Notes: a model not told the origin generated them from the sequence alone. A DNA stretch of 64,000 nt from Odontocerum albicorne (GCA_949825065.1 OX463841.1:18174479-18238478), one strand, 5' to 3'. Positions 32,166 to 43,979 are shown, numbered from the stretch's first letter. Program-made: numbers and translations.

Positions 32166-32864
32166 TGCGGAAGCTGTGAGTTCTATTGGACCAAGTTTTT
32201 AATCTTGTTATTTTGCTTGATGACATCTGATTAAATCTACTTCATTGCTTAAGATTTTTTTATGTTTGATTTTGGTAATCCATTTTTGTTGTTGTTAAGG
32301 ATCTAGGACAAGAAGATAATATACGAGTAGTTCAAACAAAATTATTAAAATATCTCGTTGAAACTTATTTAAAAAGCAAAGATAAGGCAGCATTTGGCGG
32401 CTGTAAAAAGGCGCCCCGTGAATATTTGAATGAGACACTGCTTCGATCTGCCGAAATGCTCCACCTGAGGCCCTCCCCGCGTCCCAGCGCACACTGGATC
32501 GGAAACTATTTCCCCAAATATTTCGTTTTAAGAACCTTTATTTACGATTGTTAGTTTTTAAAAAACATATATAAATTAAATACACGACGTTTCGAGCAAT
32601 CCATCATGTAAGTTGTTTTATTATTATAATAAAAAAAAACTATGAACGCGAAATTTTGCTTTCAATAATAAGATTGTTGAATATGTTGTTAAATGTTGTG
32701 ATTTAAAAATCAACTAACGATCAAGATAAAAAAAAAACAATATACCTTTATGCCTAAAAATACGAAAACTATTAAAAATCAACGGAAGACATCTAGAACT
32801 TACCTTCATAGAAAACGTAGAATCTATATGAATATAATTATTTTTAAATTATATATGCGTGGCG
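32166..32864. other. Unassigned stretch with a GC-rich segment
   Basis: At 32395-32505 GC content rises clearly (GAGGCCCTCCCCGCGTCCCA) against AT-rich surroundings. The 65-codon minus-strand frame there has no recognisable motif. No other feature is supported. Confidence 0.3.
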
Positions 32865-33110
32865 TTGAATGGAATGGCCTACTTCTTATTGTTAGATATG
32901 GGTGGCGTTCGCAGCTTTAGGAAATACTTGAAGACAATAGTTATTAAAGTTTATGATGTTATATGAACACTACACTACACCTAAAACCGAATATGTTTCT
33001 GTTAAATATCGGAATATCTACAAACGTTTCTTTGTAGGTCATCTTCCCTTGGTAAGTTTTCTGCGATTTTCTTACCAAATATGTTATAACTGTTATTATT
33101 TTAAGAAGAA
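32865..33110 (+). pseudogene. LINE 3' end (L-G)
   Basis: WNGLLLIVRYGW and then MNTTLHLKPNM match the end of the LINE at 45330-46440. The shared 3' stretch TTTCTTTGTAGGTCATCTTC and TTCTTACCAAATATG follows. Confidence 0.6.
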
Positions 33111-34800
33111 TTAACACAGTTAAAATAAATATTATACAATTATTTTAAGGCTCTGAGGTGGTATTTTCGATCCAGTCTGCGCCACCGGCAAAAACGCCGG
33201 TATCGAGTACGGCGATTTATGGCAGAAATGCCGGCTATTTACGAGTGCAGCGCGGGGAAATACGACAGGCACTGAATATATACTACGGGAATTTCAATAA
33301 AATTTACTTTTTGCCCCGAAAGAGTGGAGTTCAAGAAGAAAATAATCTAAATAATAAAGATGATTGGTGGAATAAAATTTATATGAGAAATCTACGCTAC
33401 GAAAAATATTGCACGTTTTTCTATCAAATCACGTTTACAAAAAGGCTGTATATCGTTCTTTGACTTAAGGGGGAATTTACAAATATGTTTTTTTTTTTTT
33501 GTTTTTTGCATATTTTTAAAGTTTTTAGACCTTTAAGAATATGTTCTTAAAACAAATTTTTTAAATTCTCAATATTTACGAAGTTATAGCTATAAATGTG
33601 GAATCAATTACGCCGCACCGGAATAACTCAGACAATAATGTCAAAACTTTAAACGCGTTTTTCTCGAAACTACTTTTTTCAACCTGGTCGACATAAAATC
33701 TCAAGTTCTATTCAACCGATTGCCTTCAAATTTGGTATGAACCTTTAATAAATGTTTTTATATCGTCCCTACCTTCGAAATTTCAAAACTATCGTTTTTT
33801 ACTATTTTTAATAAAATTTAAAAACGGTAAAAAAAAATAGACATCTTTTTCAAACAGCCGCCATTTTACGATATTTTTTTCTCTTCGGTACCAACTATAA
33901 CAACATTATTTCTTATTAAGAAACTGTGTATGATTTTTGTATCAAATTTACGAAAGGGTTCCAATCATGTCGACCAGTTCGCCCCCTTTTTTTATGACAA
34001 GATATAACAGCTGATAACATCTTGAATTTTCAATTTTTTTTTCCAAACTTTTTTTTGTACATTTTCAAATCATCAATAAACCAACTGTAAAAAATTGTAT
34101 ACGAAAAAAGTTTTTGTTTTTTTTTATTTAGTCTGAAAAAACGCCTGAAATTCACGCATCTAGAGTAGAATACACCACACATTTTGAAGACGCTGTAATT
34201 TGTCCAGCTGTTCCTCTGTAACATCCAAATAACAGACGTCCGCATAATCCAGAATCGGAAAGAGCATTTAGCGGGGATTAATATAATTAGTGGAATACAA
34301 AAGAAATTTAATTTTAAATATTCGTATATGTGGTTCCACAAAGTTAACGTCGAAATCTTTGATAAAATATCAATTAATTCATTAAGAAAATTAATTTAGT
34401 AAAATTATTCGCTGTATTAGTAAGAATGCTCTAGTGAATTCAATTCTTAATAATCGTAACTATCTAACTGCATTCTGAAGCAGAGCCTTGATACTCGTAT
34501 GTGCAAATATAAGTGATATTATACTTAATACAGAAGCTCGTATTCTATTTTTCCTTATTCAGTGGAACATTGCGAACTGTACGTGGTACTCTCAATGGTG
34601 AACATCTGTTATTTAAATGTCAACACAGTTGTTCAATGTATCGCTTTACTCAACTGTAAGCATTAAGTACACATTTGTCACTAGTCACACCCAAACACAG
34701 ATCAATAATCCATTCACATGTGGTCTGGTTACCTTAAAGATTAATCTAATTGAGTGCTATGGAGATTACTCATCGGATAGACAGCTCTTGACAGAATATG
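33111..34800. other. Large unassigned stretch
   Basis: A 101-codon plus-strand frame (33158-33463) begins in a GC-richer segment (GCCACCGGCAAAAACGCCGG) but shows no domain I recognise. From about 33480 to 34030 a low-complexity stretch includes ACGCGTTTTTCTCGAAACTA and TTCAAATTTGGTATGAAC. It looks like the flank of a DNA element, without a matching partner in the window. Confidence 0.35.
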
Positions 34801-34804
34801 ATAT

Positions 34805-35295
34805 TGTTGTTTGATAATGATATATAAGCTCATTCTGTAATAATGCATTATAGGCTCAATCTGTGATAATGGATTATACATTCATTCTGTGATAATGAAT
34901 TATAAGTTTATTCTGTAGTAATTGGATATAGAATCATTCTGTGATAATGGGTTATAGACTTAATCTATGTTAATGGACTATAAATTCATTCTGTGATAAT
35001 GGATTATAAGTTTATTCTGTAGTAATTGAATATAGGCTCATTCTGTGACAATGGATTATAAGTTTATTCTGTAGTAATTGGATATAGGCTCATTCTGTGA
35101 TAATGAATTATAAGTTCAATTTGTGATAATGGATAACAAGTCAATTGTGTAGTATAGGTTAATTATGCCTGTAGTATAGGCCTGGCTATAGGTTAATTCT
35201 GTGGTTGCAGGCTCAATCTGTGAAATCGATTATACACTTATTCTGTGATATTTGGCTATAGCTCATTCTGTGATAATGTGTTATATGGTATAATA
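34805..35295. repeat. Degenerate repeat of about 30 bp x about 16
   Basis: Units approximate CTCATTCTGTGATAATGGAT plus TATAAG, with frequent substitutions and indels. One isolated unit recurs at about 35538-35560. It is older or faster diverging than the 45- and 52-bp arrays. Confidence 0.8.
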
Positions 35296-35698
35296 TATAC
35301 ATATATATAACCACATCATGTCCCTTGCGGTAAGGTAGTAAGTAGTATTGCAGAGTTAACAGACCTCTAAAATTTTCTGTCCAAGCACACAACCTTCATC
35401 TACTGCATATTTGTACATCTCGTTATGCACAATATTCTTTATGCATACCTTTCACTATACCTTCTTTTTTAAATACCGTCGATTTGATCCAACCATGTTA
35501 TCCTCGGTGTAATTAAATGATTAAGTGTTTATGGGCAATAAGCTCATTCTGTGGACCTGGGTAATAGGATAATTTCTAGATGATTTAACATTAATGATGA
35601 TAGCGCTGGTGATTTAGTGATTAACACGCTACTTTTCATTTTGGCGTTCATGTTCAATTCTCGAGAGGTCTGTTTTTTTTGTTAGAATGTTTTAATAT
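35296..35698. other. Unassigned stretch
   Basis: TTTAGTGATTAACACGCTAC and then GTTCATGTTCAATTCTCG near 35615-35665 resemble tRNA-type A and B boxes. This could be a SINE head, but no second copy was seen. Confidence 0.3.
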
Positions 35699-35700
35699 TA

Positions 35701-36635
35701 TACTACCTTGATCAAATAGTTTTAGGACCGGCCACCGTGTGACGCTGTCAGTCACCCGATTGGAATTCTTTTTTTTTTTTGTTAGGTTACCACATCTATC
35801 ATTGACACTTCCCTTCAAATTTCAGCGTCATAGCTTGACATTTGTAAAAGTTACGCTGTACTGAGTACATCTACCTTTGTGCGTGTTTTCGATTTTTTAC
35901 AAGTTTGAAAATGGCATCAACTGTGCATCAACGAGTTTGCATTAAATTTTGTGTGAAAAACGGATTTAACGGTCCGCAAACCTTGGAAATGTTGGAGAAG
36001 TGTTTTTCGGTGGCACGAACGTTTCAGAAGTGGTCGTGAGTCGGCCGAGGATGACGAACGCAGTGGCAGTCGAAAACCGATGAAAACGTCGATATAATCA
36101 AAGAAATGTTGGTCGAAAACCGCAAATTAACCATCAGAGAGCTGGCAGAAGACTTGAACATCGCTTATGGATCCGCTCAAGACATTTTGGTTAGTGATTC
36201 GGGCTTCAGACGTGTCGCTGCAAAACTGGTGCCGAAACACCTCAATTTCATGCAAAAAAAGGACCGCGTTGAAATCGCGAAATACATGATTTCCATGAGT
36301 TTTTGACCAAAAACAACACATCTACTATCCAGCAGCCTTTGAATTCACCTGATCTGGCTCCCTGCGACTTTTTCCTGTTCAACCGATTTAAAAAAACCGC
36401 CTCGCGGAACGCGTTACAGCACCCGAGAGGATGTCATGAAAAAATCGAAGACGGCTCTGATGGGCATACCGAAAATTGAATACCAGCGGTGTTTCGAGGA
36501 TTGGATCAAGCGCTGACGTAAGTGCGTTGCAGTCGATGGGGAGTACTTTGAAGGGGACCAATATCGATTTTGATGATTAAAATTGTATTTTAGATTTTGT
36601 GAATAAAGTCCTAAAACTTTTTGATCAAGGTAGTA
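35701..36635 (+). pseudogene. mariner-like transposon, internally deleted (935 bp)
   Basis: Inverted termini begin TACTACCTTGATCAAATAG (26 bp, one mismatch) and are flanked by TA. The first frame starts MASTVHQRVCIKFC and stops at about 36030. A second frame (36106-36306) gives a helix-turn-helix region, NRKLTIRELAEDLNIAYGSA and KLVPKHLNFMQKKDRVEIAK. The catalytic middle is gone, but SPDLAPCDFFLF (third Asp region) and CFEDWIKR near the end remain. Typical mariners are about 1.3 kb. Confidence 0.85.
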
Positions 36636-36644
36636 TATAGTCGA

Positions 36645-37089
36645 AATGGAACTTAGTAACTGTCTGGTATAAAGTGAGTGGCATTTGTTCACTGCGATTT
36701 TTTTTAAAGGTGTTTATCTTTAATTCGATCACAAACAATTTCACAAGCAGAGACGAAATTTAAAGCTTTAGCTATTAAATAATCATCGGTCACGAAAGCA
36801 CAAAACACACGTTTTACGATCGAACATCAGGTGACGACCATAAAATAGAAACGTGAGGTTTACGTTCGTCATTTTTATAAAATATGAGGTCACATAAAAT
36901 CCAAGAAGCTACTACTGAAATATTTTAGGGGAGATATTAATATAAATTGCAATGAAATGTGTGTAGCAATAGGAAACAAAGGCAATTGGGTACTAAAACA
37001 TCTACGAGTATTTGAATACTTAAACCAGTCTATCAAAATCTGCTAAGATGGCAATCCACAACAGTATTTTAGTATCAACTTTGATGGAT
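36645..37089. other. Unassigned stretch
   Basis: No gene or shared repeat was recognised. Confidence 0.3.
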
Positions 37090-38035
37090 AGGAGTGAAAC
37101 GTGTGGACGTGGAGAAAGACAAAAAAGAGGCGATTAAATGCTGTAGAAATGCGTGCACTTAGAAAAATACATGGTGTGGCAATATATTATATGATAGAAT
37201 ACGGAATGAAGTGTTCAGGGATGAATGTGAACTTAAGGTATTGAGTAGGATGAAGAAGATTACTATGAGATGGTTTGGGCACGTGGATAGAGTGAATGAA
37301 AACTAACAAAAAAATATACAGTGAAAATTTGAGTGGATAGCGTGATAGAAGATCAATGAAAGTATGGTTGGATCAAGTGAATGGTATTTTGAAAGAAAAA
37401 AATGTAAAATGTCCGAGAAATCCTAGGAGCTGTATGAAAATGTATATGCATTAGGGTGTCCCTTATTTTCCGACTTAAAATTTTTTGAACTCTCACCCTC
37501 CAATTTTGTTTGAATGACTTTAAAACATGTCTACAAAAATTTTTGTTGTGATCGAAGCATTATAAACCGTGCCGACTTGAGCGCGAACTCGCACGAAGAA
37601 CATGGCCGAACTTGTCACGCTAAGTCAGGTCTCTAATACGTGGCACGTGCAGTGCATTCAGTTCATTGTCTGTTATCAAGCGTTTTTGGCTTGCTACCAT
37701 AACATTATGTCACATCAATTACGCAGTGCTAGGGAACGTGTGTGTTTTTAATAGGATATATAAAACACCAAATAACAGGGCACAAGTTACCAACAAATAT
37801 ATAAGTGCTGGAAGTTTTATTTTATAACATACGGGAGGTAAAATTAAGTTTCAGTGTAAGTGCTAATCTTGTGGTTCGTTTTTTTTTATCAAAAATTTTT
37901 TTTACCAAATAAGGGACACCCTAGTATGCATGTATTGTATAAGAAGCGAAATATGTGTTTCGCGCTAGGAAAGTCTGGCGCTAGAGTTATAGAAGAGGAA
38001 TATTTTGAGATAAATAATGCTCCTTTAGTTAATTC
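37090..38035 (+). pseudogene. LINE 3' region (L-D), split by a TIR element
   Basis: Frames include RRLNAVEMRALRKIHGVA, SMKVWLDQVNGILKE and PRNPRSCMKMYMH. After the insertion the typical L-D tail resumes (AAGCGAAATATGTGTTTCGC, AGGAAAGTCTGGCGC). Multiple stops are present. Confidence 0.7.
37452..37923. mobile_element. Unclassified TIR element, 472 bp
   Basis: Perfect inverted termini TAGGGTGTCCCTTATTT. The flanks ATATGCAT and GTATGCAT form an 8-bp duplication with one mismatch. Removing it rejoins the L-D tail. Duplication length fits hAT or Merlin-like elements, but the termini are not diagnostic. Confidence 0.7.
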
Positions 38036-38129
38036 TTAAATATCGATAAGGATGTACCTATATATGTATATCTGATTGAGCCAGAAATATCGTGGTTTCT
38101 TGATCCACGGTTATTTGTATTATACGAGT

Positions 38130-38570
38130 ATTACACTTTCGTTGTGTACAGTACAGGCCTGGCGCCTTATTGCAATGTAGCAATATCTTCCAACCAATCA
38201 GAAAGATATTAACACTTGCCTTACTGTGCTAAAAAATTCCGCCAGCCACGGTGCTGGACGCTAAGCGTCCAGTGAATGATGTATATTTTAAATTAAAATT
38301 ATGCAAAATCTGCTAGGTTATTTTTTGTCATTAGCTACAATATAAAAATAATTTTATTATGTATTAAAACGTCGAATAATCAAATAAAATATAAGTCCTG
38401 GTCACTCGCTATCCATCACAGGGTGGCAAGTGTTAAAGATGCCATAAGTGAAAACCAGACTGGAATAAAAAATTTTTTAAATCTGGGTTCTAACGGGAAT
38501 AAACCCGCAATCTCTAGGTTGGGAGATAAGTATCTTACCATCTAGACCACGGAGGTTGTCATGAATCAAG
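38130..38570 (-). mobile_element. SINE1 copy carrying MITE-C
   Basis: The minus strand has a tRNA-like head (GTCTAGATGGTAAGATACTT and GCGGGTTTATTCCC), the CCAGTCTGGTTTTCACTTAT body and the 3' tail ending at CAACGAAAGTGTAATA. MITE-C (38213-38432) interrupts it at a TTAA. Confidence 0.75.
38213..38432. mobile_element. MITE-C copy (220 bp)
   Basis: TTAA lies at 38209-38212 and 38433-38436. Termini are CACTTGCCTTACTGTG and, inverted, CACTTGCCACCCTGTG. Subterminal CTAAAAAATTCCGCC is shared with one end of MITE-A. A perfect palindrome CTGGACGCTAAGCGTCCAG follows. It has no coding capacity. Confidence 0.85.
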
Positions 38571-39020
38571 GGAAATTAACTGTATCACTTTGTTTGCCAT
38601 CGAGAGCACACAGTAAAACAATGCAGAGCGCCAAATAATGCAGCGCACGTATTGGTTCAACTCCGGGTCCTTTCACGATTGAGACGCGTTCGTGGCGGTC
38701 ATTGGCCCGCTGCAACTATTGCAATTCTCTCCAAATTCCGCTCTTATCTTATCCGATGGTCAAATAGGAGAACGTGATTTCACTGGGACCGTGTTCAGTT
38801 ATCTAAATAACTATCAGTTGTTACTTTCCAAAGAATGTGCTGAATTTCGATAAACTCCAATATTTGTTGACAAAATTATTTATTCGATAAGAGACATACA
38901 GATCAGTTTATTATCTCTTTGAAAATATTGTGTTGAAATGCCCCATAATCGTTATATAAACAACATTGATTAGAAGTTTTTAGTTCAGCATTGCCGATGA
39001 CAATAATCATCACACTTTCA
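38571..39020. other. Unassigned stretch
   Basis: It includes a GC-richer segment at 38620-38740 without recognisable coding. No other feature is supported. Confidence 0.3.
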
Positions 39021-39021
39021 A

Positions 39022-39537
39022 TGACAGATCAATGACGGGAGTTCTATGTGATCCGAAAATGCCAGTAAAGTTAAAAGGAAAAGTATACCAAACGATTGTC
39101 AGACCCGCACTCCTCTATGGCTCCGAATGCTGGACGATGTATAACTCTTATTCCAGGTAACTAGAAACTGCTGAAATGCGCATGTTAAGATGGTCAGCTG
39201 GTGTGTCCCTAAGAGATAAAAATTTAAATAAAAAGTTCACGCATTCGTGGAAGCCTAGGTGTTACAGACATCAACAGCAAGATGGAGGAGAAATGGTATG
39301 GGCACGTTGGACGCAGAGCACCCGATCACACTGTGAACCAGGCAATCTCCATGGATCTTCCTCGAATAACAACCAGAGGAAGACCAAAGAATTCATGGGT
39401 GGTGCAAAAAGATAACCTGATGCAGAGGCACGGCCTGGGGGACGTAGTGCGGGACAGAAGAGCATACAACCTGAGGAGGAGGAGAGCTGACCCCAACAGT
39501 CTTCGCGGACAATGAGTTAGGATGGAGCCAGGGAGAG
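39022..39537 (+). pseudogene. 5'-truncated RTE-like LINE tail (L-A)
   Basis: It encodes KLKGKVYQTIVRPALLYGSE, CWTMYNSYSR, AEMRMLRWSAGVSL and, after indels, WYGHVGRRAPDHTVNQAISM and RRADPNSL. The flanking duplication AATAATCATCACACTTTC is exact. The insertion lies in the 3' end of the adjacent SINE1. Confidence 0.85.
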
Positions 39538-39540
39538 AAT

Positions 39541-40030
39541 AATCATCACACTTTCGTTGTAAACAGTACAACCTAGCGGGTATATTTGCCAAGAGCAACG
39601 TCCCCCCTACTGTTATCATTGTGTGTGCGGTCCATCAACTTAAATGTGCAAGAAAAAAGAGGCTCCTTACGGCGCGTGGACTCTATATGATGTTTCCATG
39701 TTCCGCACACATCTCAAAGAAAGGAACCTGAGAACCCATCATGAAATATCAAATAAAATATATAATTGCGCAAAACAAAATATGGTTACGAGTTCCTTTC
39801 TTTGAAATGTGTGCGGAAGATGGAAACATGTGTGCGGAACATGTTTAACAGATGTGCGACCGCACACGCGCAAACCTTAGAGCGAACGTTGGTCACGAGG
39901 CAATCTCTTCCAACAAATCAGAAAGATGAAGCTTTAAATGAAAACCAGACTGAAATACAATTTTAAATAAATAGGTACCAGTGGGATCCCCAGGTTGGGA
40001 GACAGGCGTCTTATCGACTACGCCACAATA
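39541..40030 (-). mobile_element. SINE1 copy, interrupted
   Basis: The tail (CACTTTCGTTGTAAACAGTA, CAACCTAGCGGG) lies at 39541-39591 and the body and tRNA-like head at 39898-40030. A segment with an internal inverted repeat separates them. Confidence 0.7.
39592..39897. repeat. Foldback-like insertion in SINE1
   Basis: CCGCACACATCTCAAAGAAA near 39705 is inverted as TTTCTTTGAAATGTGTGCGG near 39802-39821. A second shorter pair is TGTGTGCGGTCC near 39630 and GACCGCACACGCG near 39856. Its outer ends are not clear. Confidence 0.5.
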
Positions 40031-40129
40031 TATTGTATTCGAGTAATTGTGAAATGTTACTCTTGCCATCTTTTAAACTTTGTGACATTTTTTTATAGAA
40101 AACGATTTGGTAGTCGTCGAAAATAGTCT

Positions 40130-40560
40130 ACGATTAAGAATACACGGATTTAAAAACAAAATTATCCACTTTGCACGGATTTCTCATGTTACACAAATAG
40201 GGTCTGATTCTAGCGTTAGCTTATTCGTTAGGAAGAATATCAGCCAGGAGTCTTCTCATACTGCTAGACGGTACCGAGAATATATCAACAGTATCACTCA
40301 GTTGGTTCAATATCTCTATACCACGCGTGACTGAGTGTTTAGCCATGATATTCGTCCTGTAAGTTGGTATGTAGAACAGATGGTGATTCCTTGCACGGCT
40401 ATATTTATTGGGTACATATAAACTTAGTGCTTCTAGAATCGCTGGGCAGTTAAAGCAACCTTGAAAAACCTTTATTAGGAATATCGCAATGGATTCTTGC
40501 CTTCTTGTTTCGAAGCTTCTATAGTTATACACCATGAGAAGTTCGACGTGGTGAGCATAT
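40130..40560 (-). pseudogene. LINE C-terminal fragment (L-F)
   Basis: The minus strand encodes VFQGCFNCPAILEALSLYVP, FYIPTYRTNIMAKHSVTRG and LNQLSDTVDIFSVPSSSMRR, the region after the reverse transcriptase in jockey/CR1-like elements. The same family is seen at 27652-28091 and 31035-32165. Confidence 0.65.
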
Positions 40561-40589
40561 TTTGCTAATTATTTCATATACAATAATTA

Positions 40590-41333
40590 CAGTGAAACCC
40601 CGTTTTTACTTGCCCGGAATTCACGTTTTTACAATCACGTTTTATTTTAGGACATTAAGTACCCGCTTTTACGTTTTTATTTCCCGCAATTTACGTTTGA
40701 AATAATTAAAATGCAAATCAATTTATAAACATATTTAATTAAATGCGCGACGATTTAAAATGTTTGACATGAATATTAGGAAGCAGAAATATGTTGTTTC
40801 TATTTATAGACACGAGTGCACCTGGAGCGCTCATGGTCAAGGTTACACGAGTCGTGTAATTCGATGCAATTGGTGGGGAATTTAGCGAATCAGAGGCAGG
40901 CAGACTGTATAGGCAGGTCAATCTGTGCTTGTGTTTTAAACGTGTCGGTCGTGTACATACAATTTAAATTGTCCCGTATTTCGTGTGTCAATTTACATTT
41001 TTTTTCATTTATTTTAATTTTTCGTTGAATCCCTTCAAATAATGTCTCAGCAAAGAAAAATATTATCGATTCAAGAGAAAAGGAAAATTCTCGAAAAAGT
41101 TAATAAACACGTTGGTTCACGTGTTTCGCTAGCGCGTGATTTGGAGATACCCATTACAACTTTGGCTACGATAATAAAAAATAGCAAATCAATTGAAAAA
41201 AGTTTTCCGATTTGCGTGATTATCTAAATAAAAAATAATTTTCTTTTTTTTTTTCTAACCCCGAATCTACGTTTTCCCTCCAATTACGTTTTTTTATCAG
41301 TCCCTTCAAAAACGTAAAAACGGGGTTTCACTG
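40590..41333 (+). pseudogene. pogo/Tigger-like element, deleted (744 bp)
   Basis: Inverted termini CAGTGAAACCCCGTTTTTAC are near-perfect and flanked by TA. The frame at 41042-41227 starts MSQQRKILSIQEKRKILEKV and continues with SRVSLARDLEIPITTLATII. This is the N-terminal helix-turn-helix of CENP-B/pogo transposases. It stops after about 60 codons, and the DDE domain is absent. Confidence 0.8.
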
Positions 41334-41369
41334 TACTAAGCTTATTATTATTATTATTATTAAGCTAAT

Positions 41370-41843
41370 TATTTCATATACCATAAAATAAAATAAATTA
41401 TTGCATTTCATAGTTATTATTTATCTGAAAAAGAAGCCCTACACAAAAAAAAGGATGCCGTTATTTATTTATTAATCGTCGTTAAAAACACATGATTAAA
41501 AAGCACGAAAGGAATTTGAAGGTGAATTAAAAAAAACGAAGGGAAAGGTGTGTTAAGAAATATGGACAAAGTATACAAAATGGATGAAACTCTTTTAGTT
41601 CCTGGGGAGTAAAATCATGATAAATATCTCAGTAAAAATGTTTTTTTGTTCGAAACGGTCAGACTTTATAGTATTTTTCTTACTAATTGATTTGGTATTT
41701 ATATTGTAGGAATCCATTTTTAAAACACAATGTTTTAACGCAAAAATAAGAAAAAAATCTATAAAATACACTTCAATTAAAATGAGAGGCTTATTTCGCT
41801 TCACAAAAGCATTGTTAAACTGCTTGACAGTGTTATTAAAAGC
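41370..41843. other. Unassigned AT-rich stretch
   Basis: GCTAATTATTTCATATAC occurs on both sides of the pogo-like element (40564 and 41369). Otherwise nothing is recognised. Confidence 0.35.
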
Positions 41844-42224
41844 GAAAAAGTTCTGTCACTTTAAATCAAGTAAAATTTTTCTCTCTCCATATTTTAGTGT
41901 TAAATCATTATGTTTTAAATATTTTTCTTGTAGATTGACAGAACTCGCTAAATGGTAATAAGCCATCCAGATTATACAATTATACAATGAAAGCGTAATT
42001 CGATATATTTTAAAAACCTAAGTCGAAAAAGGTCTGTCACTTTAAATCAAGTCAAATGTGTCGATTTTTCTCTCTCCATATTTTAGTGTTAAATCATTAT
42101 GTTTTAAATATTTTTCTTGTAGATTGACAGAACTCGCTAAATGGTAATAAGCCATCCAGATGATTATACAATTATATAATACAATGAAAGCGTAATTCGA
42201 TATATTTTAAAAACCTAAGTCGTT
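41844..42224. repeat. 180-bp direct tandem duplication x2
   Basis: Two copies of a unit starting TCTGTCACTTTAAATCAAGT and ending AAAACCTAAGTCG, at about 41852 and 42032. They differ by small indels (GATGATTATACAATTATATA against GATTATACAATTATACAATG). Confidence 0.85.
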
Positions 42225-43028
42225 AATTCTTTAATTCATTTTCAATCTGTAAAATGTGTCTCGCCCTCTTAAGTCATTATTTAGAAGTTTGACAGAATAT
42301 GTCAAACTTGTTAGTTTCTCTTTCTAAAATGTATCGATAAATTTTCTTCAGTAACGATTTAGATTTTAAAATGTTCTGACTTACGATATAACTTCAAACC
42401 ACAACACAAGTTGCCGCAGAAGCGTCCGTCATACGATTTAAGACAAAAAAAAATGTTGCGAGTTTCTTACAATAATAATTTCGCAGAAAACTTGTATCGT
42501 GTTTGGCGTATTTTCTAGTATGTATTATTGTTTGATTTTTTTTCTATATTCGCTATCGCACTATTGCGATATCTAAAAGATTCAACAAGTATTGGCACCT
42601 GTCCATTGTGGATTATCTAGTGGTTGAAATTAGTTCAGAATTAAAAACAATTTTCATTACAAGTGCTTGAAATTATGTGTTGTCACGATAAATTCAAGCG
42701 TGCGTTATGATAACTTTTAAATGTAGCGATTAAATGGCATTTAATGGACTTGGCGACCTAAAAAAACTTTAGTTTCTTAGGATAAAAAAAATAAAATAGG
42801 TACTTTAATTACTTTGACAGATTAAATTAACACTAACCAAATTCAATGAAAAAAGAAACAAAAGTAAAAGAATATGTTTGTTTGTTTTTACATTAAGTTT
42901 AAAAAATGATTATAAACTAATTTTAACTTAATCAATTTACATCTATAATTTTATAACCGAGAACTTAAACTAACATTTTTTTTTCGCTTCAATAATGTTA
43001 TCTAGCAAAAATGTTTCTGGAATATACC
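42225..43028. other. Unassigned AT-rich stretch
   Basis: A small hairpin, GTTTGACAGAATATGTCAAAC, lies at 42288-42308. No gene was recognised. Confidence 0.35.
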
Positions 43029-43030
43029 TA

Positions 43031-43797
43031 ACACATCGATCAATAAGTCCCGGGACTAATTACTAAAACATTTGTTTGCCAAAATTCATCTTTATTCATC
43101 AACATACGAGTAGTCTCCTTCAAGAGCGATACATTCATTCCAACGCTTTTCTAACTTTTCTATGCCAGCCGTGTAGAACGATTTATCTTTAGTTTCAAAA
43201 TAGGAGTTAGTTTCGGCAATCACTTCTTCGTTGGAGCCAAATCTCTTTCCACGAAGCATCTTTTTGAGGTCTGCGAACAGCCAATAGCCGCTGGGGGCCA
43301 AATCTGGAGAATACGGTGGGTGCGGAAGCAATTCGATGTTCAACTCATGCAATTTGGCCATGGTTACCATCGACTTGTGACACGGTGCATTGTCCTGATG
43401 AAAGAGAACTTTTTTCTTCTTTTTGAGGTATGCGAACACCCAATAGTCGCTGGGGGCCAAATCTGAACGACCGCGTTTGAAATCATACCACCAACAAATG
43501 GTTGTTTTCGACGGAGTGGAGCCCGGATAAAACTTTTCAAGCCATCGCTGAGTTTGAACGGTATTTTTCCCATTAAAAAGCAATGTTTTATCAACACACG
43601 AAATTCAGTTTTTTCCATTGTTTTGAAAACAGCAAAAGTAGCGTCACTAAAACCACTGTAACTCAATGACACAATGTCAGAATGTCATGAAAGTTTGACA
43701 CGTAACTTCTAAAAGCTGGTACTAACTAAGAATGGTATGGATTTGTTATTAGAAGCGCCATATGTTGGTTAGTCCCGGGACTTATTGATCGATGTGT
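43031..43797 (-). pseudogene. mariner-like transposon, rearranged (767 bp)
   Basis: Inverted termini start ACACATCGATCAATAAGTCC and are flanked by TA. The minus-strand frame encodes an N-terminal part (NGKNTVQTQRWLEKFYPGST), then a misplaced DLAPSDYWVFAYLKKKKK block, then VLFHQDNAPCHKSM with the second catalytic Asp, and PPYSPDLAPSGYWLFADLKK with the third. The region with the first Asp is deleted, and a copy of the SPDLAP segment is duplicated in its place. Confidence 0.85.
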
Positions 43798-43979
43798 TAT
43801 ATGCGATAAGTAATCAAAATATTATATCATAAAAAAAACACGTGAATACGACTAACTTTTGATAACATGAGAAAATAACGTTGAATAAGTAAAATGAAAA
43901 CACCTGTTTTGTGAAATATTGTGCATAGTTGGTTCTTGATTTTTCAATAGGTTACTTCGTACGTACGTCCAAGAGTTTT

